The notes under the pieces were generated by a model. That model searched no databases, had not been told where the DNA came from, and worked only from the letters and a program-made list of their open reading frames with translations. 64,000 nt of DNA, taken from Amulumruptor sp947039275. Lineage in GTDB: Bacteria; Bacteroidota; Bacteroidia; Bacteroidales; Muribaculaceae. Location: contig CAMQYL010000008.1 of NCBI GenBank assembly GCA_947039275.1, positions 21,371 to 85,370 on the forward strand. Direction: 5' to 3'. Positions 25,433 through 35,482 of this stretch are shown here, piece by piece (the stretch's first letter is position 1; every line of letters begins with the position of its first letter). A program made the position numbers and the translations under genes.

Positions 25433-28060
25433 ATGAAATACCGCAGCTCTCTCATCTCATTTCTCTGCATCTCTGCCATGGCTTTCACAGCCTCTGCCCA
25501 GAAAATGGCTGGAGAATGGAAGAAATATCCTGTTATCAAGCCGTATATACAGCGTGTCATAAGCACTCCCGACAATCTCTATTACCTGTCAACTGACCGT
25601 CTGTTCTCCTATGACTATTCTACCAAGCAGTCACGAAACATAAGCGAGGAAGAAGGTCTGAACATAGGTTATATCTCGGCGGTAAAATATAATCACGACA
25701 AAGGATACTTGGCTCTCGGATCTTATGACGGAAGCATAGGCTTGGTCTATGACGACGGCAAGACGGTTAATCTTGCTGCCGTCAAGAATATGTCCGTGCC
25801 TTCATCCAAGTCCATCCGTGACATAGATTTTCTCGGTGATGATATATATCTTGCTACTGATTTCGGATTCGTGATAGTGGATGCTTCAAAGGGCATGATT
25901 AAGAATTATACCCGTCCATCTTCCAATGTGAAAGCAAATAAAGCGTTCACTTCTGTGGTGGCAGTTCCAGGTTATGCTCTCGGTGTCAACGAAGGAAATC
26001 TCTACTGCATACCTACCGACAAGCGCATGACAGACTTGTCAAACCTTAAAAATCTCGGTCTGACTCTCGGCAATGTAGAGCTGTATGGTCGTGGCGACGG
26101 CACCTTCTATGCCAGCACTTATCCCGACAATGCCAACTCCATATCTACGAAATACCTGCGCCTATACACCTTTGACCTGGCACAAGAAACCTGTTCCCTC
26201 GTCACAGACTATGCGCTTTCTCCTATTTCTCATATATGGGAAAAGAAAGGCGTATGCATGGTAGAAGTGGATGAAAATGACAGAGCCGTCACCTATGACA
26301 TATCCGGAACTGAGCCTGTGAAATTGGAACTCACGGGAAATCCGTGGTTGTCTACCGATTTTTCATATGACCCTGACACAAAGAAGAAGATTATCTCAAC
26401 TTATCAGAAAGTCAATCTCTATGATAATGGTAATAATGTGGCTTCATTTACTGCTGCAATCCCCGATGATTATACCACTGTAGAGTCAATAAGCATAATG
26501 TCTCCATCATTTGACCGCCAGAGAATATATATATCCACACGTGCGTCATCATATAACTGGAAGACTGCCGGTAACAACTACAATCCCGAACTATATGAGC
26601 GTGGCACACATCCAAGGTGGAATAGTCTTGTAGCAAACATGCAGAACTGGGATAAAACACCCAACAGCGATGCCTATGGTTTCTATTCACCGGCATATGT
26701 TAACATGGTAAGTGAAGGAAACATTACAGATGTATCTAATTATAACCCTTCCAATCATATGGGTAATAAGAATAGCAGTGAATTCTGGGAATTCTTTTCC
26801 AATGCTTTTACTGCTTTGGCTCAGGTTACAATAGGCGGTGAAGGTGTTGCTGAGAATCCTAACAAGCCTGGACAGTACTGGCATGCCACTAACTGTGAAG
26901 GTCTTTATGTGATGGAGGGGTCGGAAGAGACACGTATCCTCAGTGCTGACACTAAGACCCTCAAATCACCTCGTATGTGGGGTGAGCAGATAACAGACGT
27001 CAAGTTCGACAAGGACGGTAATGCATGGATTCTGACTCCCACTGTCAACCGTGCTGCTGACTGGGGTACAAAACTTCCTTCTCCTGTACTCAGTATGCTT
27101 CCTGCTTCAAAGGTAGCCGATGTTGCTTCTGTCACAGCAAATGATTGGAAGGCAGCTAATAAACTGCCTGTAGGTACACTTGAGTATTCCGGACAGATTG
27201 ACGGACGTTTGACCATCACTACCAACCGAGTGAAAAACGGCGGAGCTAACGAATATATATTTATCAAGCCTCTCATATATACTGGTGAGATGGTCGTATA
27301 TCGCCGCAATTCCGAAGGGGATGATGTATCTAAAGATTATCCTCTGGTCATCAATAACATCAAAGATCAGAATGGCAACGAATACCACGTACAGGAGATG
27401 ATATACATAGATGAAGACCTCCAGGGACGTGTATGGATAAGCAACTTGTCATTTTTCGGCTATTTTGACACCAAGACAGAGCTCCCCGAAGGCACCACCA
27501 CATTTCCGATTATCGTACCCACTGATAAGAATCGTGGAGGAAGTCCTGTAGACTATTCATTTGTCACTGGCATCTCCCAGTCTCCGATTGACGGCACTCT
27601 GTGGGTTGCCTCACAGGGCAATGGTCTGTTCCATCTCAGTTCGGATGCTACTGAGCAGCTTGAAAATTACCGTACCACCAACTCTATCCTGACCACAGAT
27701 ATCCTTGGTGGGGTATGCGTAGATGCTTACGGTGATGTATATATAGGTTCCCAGAAAGGTCTGTTCCGTTATCGTCCTGCCCATGGTGCAGCCGCAGCTG
27801 ACCTTTCGGCAGTAAAGGTGGTTCCAGCAGTTGCAAAGGATGACTATAACGGTGCCTTTACCCTCACAGATCTTACGGAGTCATGTCCTGTGAAAATCAA
27901 GGATGCCGAAGGCAATCTCATGTTTGAAGGTACATCTGTTGGTGGTACGCTCATATGGAACGGTATTGACCTCAAAGGCAGCCGTCTGACCACAGGTGTA
28001 TATGATATAGTAGCAGGTACTCCGGAGCAGACCGTAGCAAGGATAGTGGTGATGGAATAG
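25433..28060 (+). CDS. PorZ-like secreted beta-propeller protein
   Basis: 875 residues. A signal peptide (MKYRSSLISFLCISAMAFTASAQ) is followed by many short repeats of the two-component-regulator propeller type (for example DRLFSYDYST, IDFLGDDIYLATDFGFVIVD, GTLWVASQGNGLFHLSSD). A C-terminal beta-sandwich carries VKIKDAEGNLMFEGTSVGGTLIWNG, GSRLTTGVYDI and ends VARIVVME. The layout of propellers plus a C-terminal Por-type domain matches PorZ of the Porphyromonas type IX secretion surface complex. Assignment as an orthologue is inference. A closely similar gene follows at 28787, with a small unknown gene between them. Confidence 0.78.
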   Translation: MKYRSSLISFLCISAMAFTASAQKMAGEWKKYPVIKPYIQRVISTPDNLYYLSTDRLFSYDYSTKQSRNISEEEGLNIGYISAVKYNHDKGYLALGSYDGSIGLVYDDGKTVNLAAVKNMSVPSSKSIRDIDFLGDDIYLATDFGFVIVDASKGMIKNYTRPSSNVKANKAFTSVVAVPGYALGVNEGNLYCIPTDKRMTDLSNLKNLGLTLGNVELYGRGDGTFYASTYPDNANSISTKYLRLYTFDLAQETCSLVTDYALSPISHIWEKKGVCMVEVDENDRAVTYDISGTEPVKLELTGNPWLSTDFSYDPDTKKKIISTYQKVNLYDNGNNVASFTAAIPDDYTTVESISIMSPSFDRQRIYISTRASSYNWKTAGNNYNPELYERGTHPRWNSLVANMQNWDKTPNSDAYGFYSPAYVNMVSEGNITDVSNYNPSNHMGNKNSSEFWEFFSNAFTALAQVTIGGEGVAENPNKPGQYWHATNCEGLYVMEGSEETRILSADTKTLKSPRMWGEQITDVKFDKDGNAWILTPTVNRAADWGTKLPSPVLSMLPASKVADVASVTANDWKAANKLPVGTLEYSGQIDGRLTITTNRVKNGGANEYIFIKPLIYTGEMVVYRRNSEGDDVSKDYPLVINNIKDQNGNEYHVQEMIYIDEDLQGRVWISNLSFFGYFDTKTELPEGTTTFPIIVPTDKNRGGSPVDYSFVTGISQSPIDGTLWVASQGNGLFHLSSDATEQLENYRTTNSILTTDILGGVCVDAYGDVYIGSQKGLFRYRPAHGAAAADLSAVKVVPAVAKDDYNGAFTLTDLTESCPVKIKDAEGNLMFEGTSVGGTLIWNGIDLKGSRLTTGVYDIVAGTPEQTVARIVVME

Positions 28061-28122
28061 CCTCTCATGCAGGGTATATTTAACATGAACTCTCCTTCAA
28101 TATATTTTGTTAGAATTTTACT

Positions 28123-28662
28123 ATGGATAGCAGACATATAGATTCGCTCAGATATAAGGATGAGGCTGACAAATGTCTCGGGGCTGCCGGTATGGCTATA
28201 GCTGTAGTAGCTATGGATGGCTCGTCAGCTATCGCGTCTATGGATATAGACGCGGCTCCTGATGAGATGATAGAGTTCATGCCGGAGTTTTATTTTGAAG
28301 GCAATCCCCGACTGATGGCTTCGGCTTCATGGCGACGTCTGCTTCATAATTTCAGTCTCACGGCTGGACTGCTGATAGGCAATGTGCTTTGCCGACGTAT
28401 GGTGGGCAGCTTGCAGATGCCTTCTGACGCAGAGCGTCAGTATCTCCGCGACATAGTGGTACAGGAAGGCACCGAGACGTGTGAACTTGAGGAAGATGAG
28501 GCTGATAACCTGTTTGCCAACAGCTATGACCGCATGAGCAGTCTTTTCATGCGCCGTTCCATACACTCCATGGCAAATGAGTTCGCCTCTATAATACGCG
28601 AGCATCGCAAATTATCGCGACTGGAACTTCTCCAGAATCTTCAGGCGCTACAGATGCTCTAA
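28123..28662 (+). CDS. unknown protein between two PorZ-like genes
   Basis: A 179-residue protein starting MDSRHIDSLRYKDEADKCLGAAGM. I do not recognise it. It has no signal peptide and no clear membrane span, a mildly hydrophobic middle (LLHNFSLTAGLLIGNVLCRRMVG), an acidic patch (EGTETCELEEDEADNLF) and helical, basic C-terminal residues (SIIREHRKLSRLELLQNLQALQML). Likely cytosolic and helical. It is on the same strand as its neighbours and closes with a hairpin terminator. Confidence 0.65.
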   Translation: MDSRHIDSLRYKDEADKCLGAAGMAIAVVAMDGSSAIASMDIDAAPDEMIEFMPEFYFEGNPRLMASASWRRLLHNFSLTAGLLIGNVLCRRMVGSLQMPSDAERQYLRDIVVQEGTETCELEEDEADNLFANSYDRMSSLFMRRSIHSMANEFASIIREHRKLSRLELLQNLQALQML

Positions 28663-28700
28663 CCAGCTGTATTTTAGATTTATTAATAGCTCCTATATAT

Positions 28701-28740
28701 GCGGCGCATGCAATTTTCAGGCGTGCGCCGCGTTTATATA
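28701..28740 (+). terminator. hairpin terminator after the 179-residue gene
   Basis: The arms GCGGCGCATGC (28701-28711) and GCGTGCGCCGC (28721-28731) pair with one G-T wobble, followed by GTTTATATAT. It separates the 179-residue gene from the second PorZ-like gene. Confidence 0.7.
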
Positions 28741-28786
28741 TTAGCCTTAACTGCGTAGTGGGGCATCATATATCCAGATTTTACTG

Positions 28787-31492
28787 ATGAAAATTAAGAC
28801 ATTTCTTGCTTCGGCGATAAGTTTAATATTATTTATGTTTTCCGTCCCTGCCATCCATGCCCAGCTGGCGACAGGCGAATGGAAATTCTATAACTCATAT
28901 CCTCCAGGAGATGCTCGTCAGCTAGCTGTCAATTCTGACGGCAAGCTCTATATATTGGTAGGGATAAATCTTTTCCAGTTTGATCCTGATACCAAGGAGA
29001 CGGTGCAGTTTACCTCAGCCACAGGTCTTAATGGCATAAAAATAACCAAGATACACTATGACCGTGACATGAAGCTCCTTGCTGTGGCATATGCTGACGG
29101 CAATATGGATTTCATCCACGATGACGGACGCATATTCAACCAGAATGGCATAAGCACTGCCAACCTCAATGGGCAGCGAAAAATCAAATGTCTGACCTCG
29201 GGCCATGGTTTGTTTTTTGTGGGCACTGACTTCGGTATAGTTGTAATCGACGGTAAAAATTTCCGTGTCAAAGAAACAGGGCAATACAATGTCAAGCGTG
29301 CCGAAGGATCTGCTACGCCTATCCCTTTCAAGGGACCAGATGCACTTGAGGTGATGGGCAACCGATTGATGGCTGTGTTCAATATGACCGAGCCTGATGC
29401 GGAAACAAAGGATACAAGTGGTAAGCCGCTTAATCCGATGCCTCCGCATACTTCTACCGGACATCTCTTTGAATCAGACATCACTGATACATCCAAGACA
29501 TACCGTGAGGCTGACAAATTCGTCTTTCTTTGTGACATAGATACCGATGAAATAGTTTCGGTAGATGAGTTACATCTCGCATCACGCCAAAAGGATACCA
29601 CCCATAATGTAGACTTCTATGAGTTCCCACAGACTGTCAACGGTACATGTATAATCAACAAGGACAATGATTGGCGTCACCAGTTGCAGGTAGGTTTCTG
29701 GAAATCTGACGGTCTGACATATTCGTTCAATATAGATTACCGCGTGCTGAAGCTTGTGGGGAATGCCCCGTTGTTGGCATTTGAGGGAACGCTTGATATG
29801 AATAATATCTTTGCTGTTGCTGCCGGAGAGACATCAGCCGATACATGGTTTGCCACACCCGAAGGTCTCTTCTGTTATGATATTACAAAAGATCCCATAG
29901 AACTTAAATACGGACCTTACAATGCCTATGCTCCAGGTGTGACGAATGTAAGTAATCTGACCTTGTCACCTGACGGTAACCGCATATATGTGACCACTCG
30001 CTCTGCCTCCCTTTTCAAGGGGGCTTCGGGTAATTTTACTAATACAGTGCCCTATGAAGGGAATAATGATTACGGATACTATACTCCTGGATATATAGAT
30101 GTGATAGAGGACGGCATCATATCTCCGTTGCGATATACTAACGATAAACTTGCATATTGGAGCGGAAACACAAGCAAGGTGAGAGGACATATCTTTACTC
30201 AGAAAGCTCTGAAATACTATGGTGATCTAATCATTGCACCTAATGCCGTGGCGGTCAATCCCGTCAATCCCTCACAACTTTGGGTGGCTACGAGTAATGA
30301 AGGTCTATATGTTATCGAGAATGGTCGTACAGTAGCTATTTTTTCTGGAACTATAATGTCTGGAGCCGATAAAATGATAGCTCAGGATAACATACCGGTC
30401 ACAGCCTACACCAGTCAGCTCATATTGGATGCGAAATTTGATTCGCAAGGTAACCTGTGGGTACTTGCCACCAATCATGATCAAGAGTCTAACATCGGCC
30501 AGACTCTCATGATGCTCCCGGCTGTATATGTCAACGGAGACCTCTCAAAGGTGCAGAAATCTGATTGGATCTATAAGCGTTCTGATGGCTCGTACCTTAT
30601 ACCTGAAGGCTTCAAGACTAACTGGGACGGCGAAATAATACCTTTCCGTCGCTCCAATGTGTTCGTAATCAAAGGGTCGATATATAGTGGAGTGGTCATA
30701 TATCGCCATAAGGGGTCATATAGCAATGTAGAGGATGACAGCTACGTAGTGCTCGATCATGTTCGTGACCAGGACGGAAACCCCATAAACATGCAGACGG
30801 TGTCCGCAGTGGTTGAAACCCCTTCAGGAGGATTGCTGATATCTTACGAAGGGGGATTGTTGCTCGTGTCGGATCCGGCTACGTTTGACCCTGACAAACA
30901 GCCTGTGCAACGTCTGAAGCAGCCCCGTAACGACGGATCCGGTTTTGCCGATTATCTGCTCAATTCGGTTGTGGTATCTGACTTCGCCATAGATGATGCC
31001 GGACGCATATGGGTAGCGACTGAGGGGGATGGCATATCTGTACTCCAGTCTGACTTGCGTGACATCGTGGCTACTTATAATACTGACAACTCTCGTCTGC
31101 CTACAAATTATGTGAGTGCCATAGAACTTGACCCTCATAATAATATCGTCTATTTCGGCACCTCTTACGGTCTCGGCGCTTTTGCCTCTGACCAGTCGCC
31201 CGCCATGGAGGATTTCAACACTGTCCGTGCTTATCCTAATCCTGTACGTCCTGACTATTATGGTGTCATCACTATCGACGGTCTGATGAATGACTCGCTC
31301 GTGAAGATTACCGATGCACAGGGTAATGTCATATACACAGGAGAGTCGATCGGCGGCATGATGACCTGGGACGGCACCAATTTCAACGGTCGACGTGTGC
31401 CCAGCGGTGTCTACTACGTCATGGCTTCCCAGGATGGTCAGAGCGACGGTCCCAAGGGTAAGGTGGCGTGCAAAATACTTGTGCTTAAATAA
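28787..31492 (+). CDS. second PorZ-like secreted beta-propeller protein
   Basis: 901 residues with a signal peptide ending HAQ. Propeller blades read as GEWKFYNSYPPGDARQLAV, LYILVGINLFQFDPDT, GHGLFFVGTDFGIVVIDG and IWVATEGDGISVLQSD. The C-terminal beta-sandwich VRAYPNPVRPDYYGVITIDGL ... VYYVMASQDG ends CKILVLK, as in the first copy. Sequence and layout resemble the 25433 gene, so this is a tandem paralogue. It may act at the cell surface with the type IX machinery, but no other secretion gene is in the window, so that role is inference. Confidence 0.77.
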   Translation: MKIKTFLASAISLILFMFSVPAIHAQLATGEWKFYNSYPPGDARQLAVNSDGKLYILVGINLFQFDPDTKETVQFTSATGLNGIKITKIHYDRDMKLLAVAYADGNMDFIHDDGRIFNQNGISTANLNGQRKIKCLTSGHGLFFVGTDFGIVVIDGKNFRVKETGQYNVKRAEGSATPIPFKGPDALEVMGNRLMAVFNMTEPDAETKDTSGKPLNPMPPHTSTGHLFESDITDTSKTYREADKFVFLCDIDTDEIVSVDELHLASRQKDTTHNVDFYEFPQTVNGTCIINKDNDWRHQLQVGFWKSDGLTYSFNIDYRVLKLVGNAPLLAFEGTLDMNNIFAVAAGETSADTWFATPEGLFCYDITKDPIELKYGPYNAYAPGVTNVSNLTLSPDGNRIYVTTRSASLFKGASGNFTNTVPYEGNNDYGYYTPGYIDVIEDGIISPLRYTNDKLAYWSGNTSKVRGHIFTQKALKYYGDLIIAPNAVAVNPVNPSQLWVATSNEGLYVIENGRTVAIFSGTIMSGADKMIAQDNIPVTAYTSQLILDAKFDSQGNLWVLATNHDQESNIGQTLMMLPAVYVNGDLSKVQKSDWIYKRSDGSYLIPEGFKTNWDGEIIPFRRSNVFVIKGSIYSGVVIYRHKGSYSNVEDDSYVVLDHVRDQDGNPINMQTVSAVVETPSGGLLISYEGGLLLVSDPATFDPDKQPVQRLKQPRNDGSGFADYLLNSVVVSDFAIDDAGRIWVATEGDGISVLQSDLRDIVATYNTDNSRLPTNYVSAIELDPHNNIVYFGTSYGLGAFASDQSPAMEDFNTVRAYPNPVRPDYYGVITIDGLMNDSLVKITDAQGNVIYTGESIGGMMTWDGTNFNGRRVPSGVYYVMASQDGQSDGPKGKVACKILVLK

Positions 31493-31501
31493 GTCCCTAC
31501 G

Positions 31502-32896
31502 ATGGATGCCGAGCAGTTTGCTTTTATGGCCCTACAAGCTCTCCCCTACGACCCCAATGAGCAGCAGATGGCAGTGCTCGCAGCTATGTCGCGCTTCATA
31601 GCCATGCCGTTTGATGGTGCTGATAGAGTGTTTATCCTCAATGGATATGCCGGCACTGGCAAGACTTCACTCACCGGGGCGGTGGTGAAGGCTCTTGAGG
31701 CGTTCCACCGTCCGGTGGTTCTTCTGGCTCCTACAGGACGTGCCGCCAAGGTGTTCGGACGTTTTGCATGCCGTCAGGCATATACTATCCACCGTCATAT
31801 ATATCGTACTTCCTCGCTTGGCGAATATGCTGCAGGGGTCAATGAAAACAAACTTCAGGGAGCTGTGTTTCTCGTTGACGAGGCTTCGATGATAGGCGAC
31901 GGGGGCATGGATCGCAATCTGCTCGAAGATCTCGTGCAATATGTCTACGGTGGCGTAGGTTGCCGTATGGTGCTTATCGGTGATACTGCCCAGTTACCCC
32001 CTGTAGGGGCAGAGGAAAGCCCCGCTATGCAGCCCGATGTACTCCGTGCTTACGGTCTGAAAGTGTCAAGGGTCGTGATGACAGAGACGGTGCGTCAGAG
32101 TCGCATGTCGGGTATACTGTGGAACGCCACATGGCTCCGCAAAGCTATGCGCCAGCCTGTCCTCCCTCCGCCTGTGATGCTGACGAGCCGTTTCGACGAT
32201 GTAAGGTCTGTTGACGGAGAGGAGTTGGCAGATGCTATCTCTGCTGATTATGCCCGTGACGGAGAGGAGCAGACCATAGTGGTCACCCGGAGTAACAACC
32301 GTGCCACGCGCTTCAATCTCGCTATACGTTCGTTGATTAACATGAGCGAGGAGGAACTCGTCAGAGGCGAACGCATCATGATAGCCAAGAACAACTACCA
32401 TTGGACGCGACAGACTCCAGGGGTGGATTTCATAGCCAACGGTGACATGGCGGTCATAGAGGCTATACATGGGCTGGAGAAACGCTACGGACTGCGTTTT
32501 GCCGATGTGACCTTGTCGCTTCCTGACCGCGATGTCAGGATTGACTGCAAGATAATACTTGATGCTCTCGTCACCGATACTCCGGCTCTTGACGGTCAGA
32601 AACTGATGTGGCTCCGTGACGGTGTGTTGGCTGATAATGGCGGTAGCATGCTCAGCACTTCAGCTGCTGTGAAGGTACTACGCGCCGACCCCTATTTCAA
32701 TGCTTTGCAGGTCAAATATGCCTATGCTGTGACCTGCCACAAGGCTCAGGGCGGTCAGTGGAAAAATGTCTATATAGACCTCGGTTACGTTCCAGAGGAA
32801 ACCCCCGGTATGGACTTCTACCGCTGGCTATACACCGCCGTGACCCGCGCCACCAGCCGCGTAAGCCTTATCTCCCCCGTCATCGAGACCCGCTGA
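31502..32896 (+). CDS. SF1 helicase, RecD2-like
   Basis: 464 residues. Walker A GYAGTGKTS at 48-56, the LAPTGRAAKVF motif (Ia) near 75, Walker B FLVDEASMIGD near 125, LIGDTAQLPPVG (motif III) near 160, and at the C-terminus VTCHKAQGGQWKNVYI and LYTAVTRATSRVSLI (motifs V-VI of the UvrD/RecD C-domain). This is a single-polypeptide RecD-type 5'-3' DNA helicase without the long RecD2 N-terminal extension. It starts 9 bases after the second PorZ-like gene stop and may be co-transcribed with it. Confidence 0.88.
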   Translation: MDAEQFAFMALQALPYDPNEQQMAVLAAMSRFIAMPFDGADRVFILNGYAGTGKTSLTGAVVKALEAFHRPVVLLAPTGRAAKVFGRFACRQAYTIHRHIYRTSSLGEYAAGVNENKLQGAVFLVDEASMIGDGGMDRNLLEDLVQYVYGGVGCRMVLIGDTAQLPPVGAEESPAMQPDVLRAYGLKVSRVVMTETVRQSRMSGILWNATWLRKAMRQPVLPPPVMLTSRFDDVRSVDGEELADAISADYARDGEEQTIVVTRSNNRATRFNLAIRSLINMSEEELVRGERIMIAKNNYHWTRQTPGVDFIANGDMAVIEAIHGLEKRYGLRFADVTLSLPDRDVRIDCKIILDALVTDTPALDGQKLMWLRDGVLADNGGSMLSTSAAVKVLRADPYFNALQVKYAYAVTCHKAQGGQWKNVYIDLGYVPEETPGMDFYRWLYTAVTRATSRVSLISPVIETR

Positions 32897-32925
32897 CAAG
32901 ATCACATAATCATTTCCATCACGTT

Positions 32926-32949
32926 GTAGGGACATGCCGTGGCATGTCC
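32926..32949 (+). repeat. REP-like palindrome
   Basis: A standard copy between the helicase stop and the stop of the convergent phage-tail-like gene. Confidence 0.85.
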
Positions 32950-32952
32950 GCA

Positions 32953-35451
32953 TCACGGAAATGGTCGGGTGCGAAGGATCATCTGCCTCAGAGTGATATC
33001 ACCGCTGGCAGTCCCCTCTATCCGCAGCGAGTGCCGTGAACGTATCGGTCCGAGGATTCTTAAGCCCGTCACATGTCGCACGCTACCGTTGATGTGTAGG
33101 CGGCTGATGTCGCGCTGACGGGAGCGTAGCGTGGCTTTAATATCCAAGTCATCGCCTTCTAAGTCCATACCGAGCCATGCCGGAAAGGAAAGCGGATGCG
33201 GTATCTCTCCTTCCCATTTGACTTTGATCTTGGCAAGCGTATCCTCTGTGGAAGATACCAGGATACGTCCTCCATCGTCTGCCATCATTATTTCAGTCCC
33301 GGCTTGCAGTATGGATCGGACATTGATGTCCGGGCGTTGGTATATGCCTGACTCATATTGCAGTTGATAGATGGTTATCCCGAAAGTGTCAGGCAGCCAC
33401 AGTTCGTCATATTTGCCACTGTAGCCTATCGATGAGGCTGTAATACGGCGCAATAGAGTTCGTGCACGAGTCCCTGACAGGAGCAGCAGGTCACCTCCGG
33501 CAATGGCTGCCACACCGTGTGGGGTCATCACTGCGCTGTGGCTCAGTATGGTACTCCGAGGATCTATGAGAGTGGCTTTCATCCTCTGGACGGCTGTGCA
33601 GTCGGCAGCTAACCCGTAGATGCCAGAAGATGACATAACGTAAAATCTTCCTGCACCGTAATCCCATGATGTGTTTGTGCCCCAAGCCGGTATAATTTGG
33701 CTGATGACTCCGGGGCAGCAGTCCATCGCTCCGAGAATGATTGCGGAGTTGGAGGCATCCGCCACTCCTATCGTCGATGGCATTTCATTTATCCTGCTCT
33801 CAGCTGTAAAAGGTATGAAAGCACCATTAACATCCGTCAGAACACGAGGTGTCATAGATGATGAAATACTCATGGCACATCGGCGGTCAATAGAAGGAGT
33901 GAGATTGATATAGGCTTCTGCTACAGTGCCGTTTTGACGCTCTATACGTACCTCTATAAGCGTTGCAGACGGGTCGGGATACATTATCATGGGTGAAAGA
34001 GTGTCAGAGGCGAGAAACAGCCATTCAGGGGTGGAAGCGTCCATGTTGCGTACTACCTGCATGGGTTTGCCGTCAGAGCTGCTGATCGTCACGCGGATTG
34101 ATGCTCTTTTCACCGCTGTTGTCACATCTCCTACGCTGAGAGAGTTGAGGTCATAGCCCTTGAATGGATTGCGCCTGATGCTCCCCCACACCACGTTTCG
34201 TCCTGAACGGCATACACACCCGGCAGAGAAACTGTGGGGTGCTGTCAGACGTAGTCCGGCGAGTTCGTTGTCGGTGGCAGGCGTGTAGGTCATATGCTTC
34301 CATGCGGCATTGTCCTCGGTGGCTTCGCGGTGGAGTTCGGTGCAAGTGTCGGGTATCGGCACTTCTACGCGGCGTGACCGCAACTCGAAAGGACGCTCTA
34401 TGGTAGCGATTTTCACCTCATAGGCATTCATATATGCCGCAGCCGATGCCATGGTGCGTGTCAGTCGGGAAGTCAGTGGAGCGCGACTGAGCGTCGCACC
34501 AGGCAGCCAAATAGTGAGCGTTTCTTCACCAGGTGTGGCTGACATGCGGTATTCGGCATTGGTAGATGCGTCAAGCGGATGGAGCTGCGGCAGCACATAA
34601 ACCTCGGCATACACTCCATCGGTGGGAGCATCGCACTCTATGCTGTTACCGGGAAGATCTATCGCCAGAGTGTAGCGACGCATCGTCAGATTCACAGAAT
34701 TCACGCTTACAAACGGTCCGCTGCTGTCAGTATGCACTCTTGCGGTCATCCCGTCCATCCCCTGCCAGCCGCCTTGGGCTGAAAGCACGGTCACAGGACC
34801 CGTATGCAGCAATCGTCCCTGACGGTCGCGGAGCTTGTAACGCACAGCCACAGGCTGAGTGAAATCCCCGGCATCGGCTACAGTACGAGTCAGGCGCAGA
34901 TACGCTTCCTTTAGAGATGCGCTGATGGTTTTGATGTCAGCAGCTGTCAGAGCACCTCCCCATGTCTCATAAGGCTTGGTAAAGGTCACACCGCCAGCAG
35001 ATACCGACACCACCCCACGGTCTATGGTGGAGAAGTGCAGCCCCGGGTATTCACCCGCAGGCAGCGAGCAGTGCCATGTATCCTCTTGTGTATCTGTATC
35101 AACGGTGCGACACAGACGGCACATCCCTCTCTCAGTAGAAATCACCACATCATCCCCCTCAAAATTGACACAGCGCGGCTCAGCAGGTAGCGTAGCCACC
35201 TGCACCACACAATCTTCGCGAAGTACACCGATGTCGCGTCCCGACCACATCACCGTCACCGATCCGCCATCGCTGAGCGTATTGAATCCCAGAAACTTCC
35301 AAGCCTTCACACTCTCCATCATCACCCCTGGAGGATAAGCTGCCCCGAGTGACCCATCCCCTCGCAGTCTCAGATTCTCACACACTGTCACCTTTCCCGA
35401 GCCATCTACCAGCCCCGGTGCAAACGAATAAGTCTTAAACTCACGTGCCAT
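32953..35451 (-). CDS. phage-tail-like beta-propeller protein, orphan
   Basis: An 832-residue protein with no signal peptide or membrane span. It starts MAREFKTYSFAPGLVDGSGKV and has ENLRLRGDGSLGAAYPPGV near 25-43, VRYKLRDRQGRLLHTGPV near 200, YGAGRFYVMSSSGIYGLAADC near 615 and a C-terminal beta block SLRIEGTASGDITLRQMILRT. I recognise no exact family. The N-terminal pattern, the propeller-like middle and the C-terminal beta domain resemble tail or tail-stabilising proteins of short-tailed phages. It is alone on this strand, with its own promoter carrying the TTTTCGCATGG element shared with the capsid-like unit at 1-1.5 kb. The gene is intact. Confidence 0.6.
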   Translation of the reverse strand: MAREFKTYSFAPGLVDGSGKVTVCENLRLRGDGSLGAAYPPGVMMESVKAWKFLGFNTLSDGGSVTVMWSGRDIGVLREDCVVQVATLPAEPRCVNFEGDDVVISTERGMCRLCRTVDTDTQEDTWHCSLPAGEYPGLHFSTIDRGVVSVSAGGVTFTKPYETWGGALTAADIKTISASLKEAYLRLTRTVADAGDFTQPVAVRYKLRDRQGRLLHTGPVTVLSAQGGWQGMDGMTARVHTDSSGPFVSVNSVNLTMRRYTLAIDLPGNSIECDAPTDGVYAEVYVLPQLHPLDASTNAEYRMSATPGEETLTIWLPGATLSRAPLTSRLTRTMASAAAYMNAYEVKIATIERPFELRSRRVEVPIPDTCTELHREATEDNAAWKHMTYTPATDNELAGLRLTAPHSFSAGCVCRSGRNVVWGSIRRNPFKGYDLNSLSVGDVTTAVKRASIRVTISSSDGKPMQVVRNMDASTPEWLFLASDTLSPMIMYPDPSATLIEVRIERQNGTVAEAYINLTPSIDRRCAMSISSSMTPRVLTDVNGAFIPFTAESRINEMPSTIGVADASNSAIILGAMDCCPGVISQIIPAWGTNTSWDYGAGRFYVMSSSGIYGLAADCTAVQRMKATLIDPRSTILSHSAVMTPHGVAAIAGGDLLLLSGTRARTLLRRITASSIGYSGKYDELWLPDTFGITIYQLQYESGIYQRPDINVRSILQAGTEIMMADDGGRILVSSTEDTLAKIKVKWEGEIPHPLSFPAWLGMDLEGDDLDIKATLRSRQRDISRLHINGSVRHVTGLRILGPIRSRHSLRIEGTASGDITLRQMILRTRPFP

Positions 35452-35482
35452 AAAAACGAAATTAATCAGTTACTAACTCCCA

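Noticed and set aside
32953..35451. Ordinary prophage around the tail-like gene
   Set aside because: Neighbours on both sides are a helicase and a RAYT; no other phage gene is within several kb.
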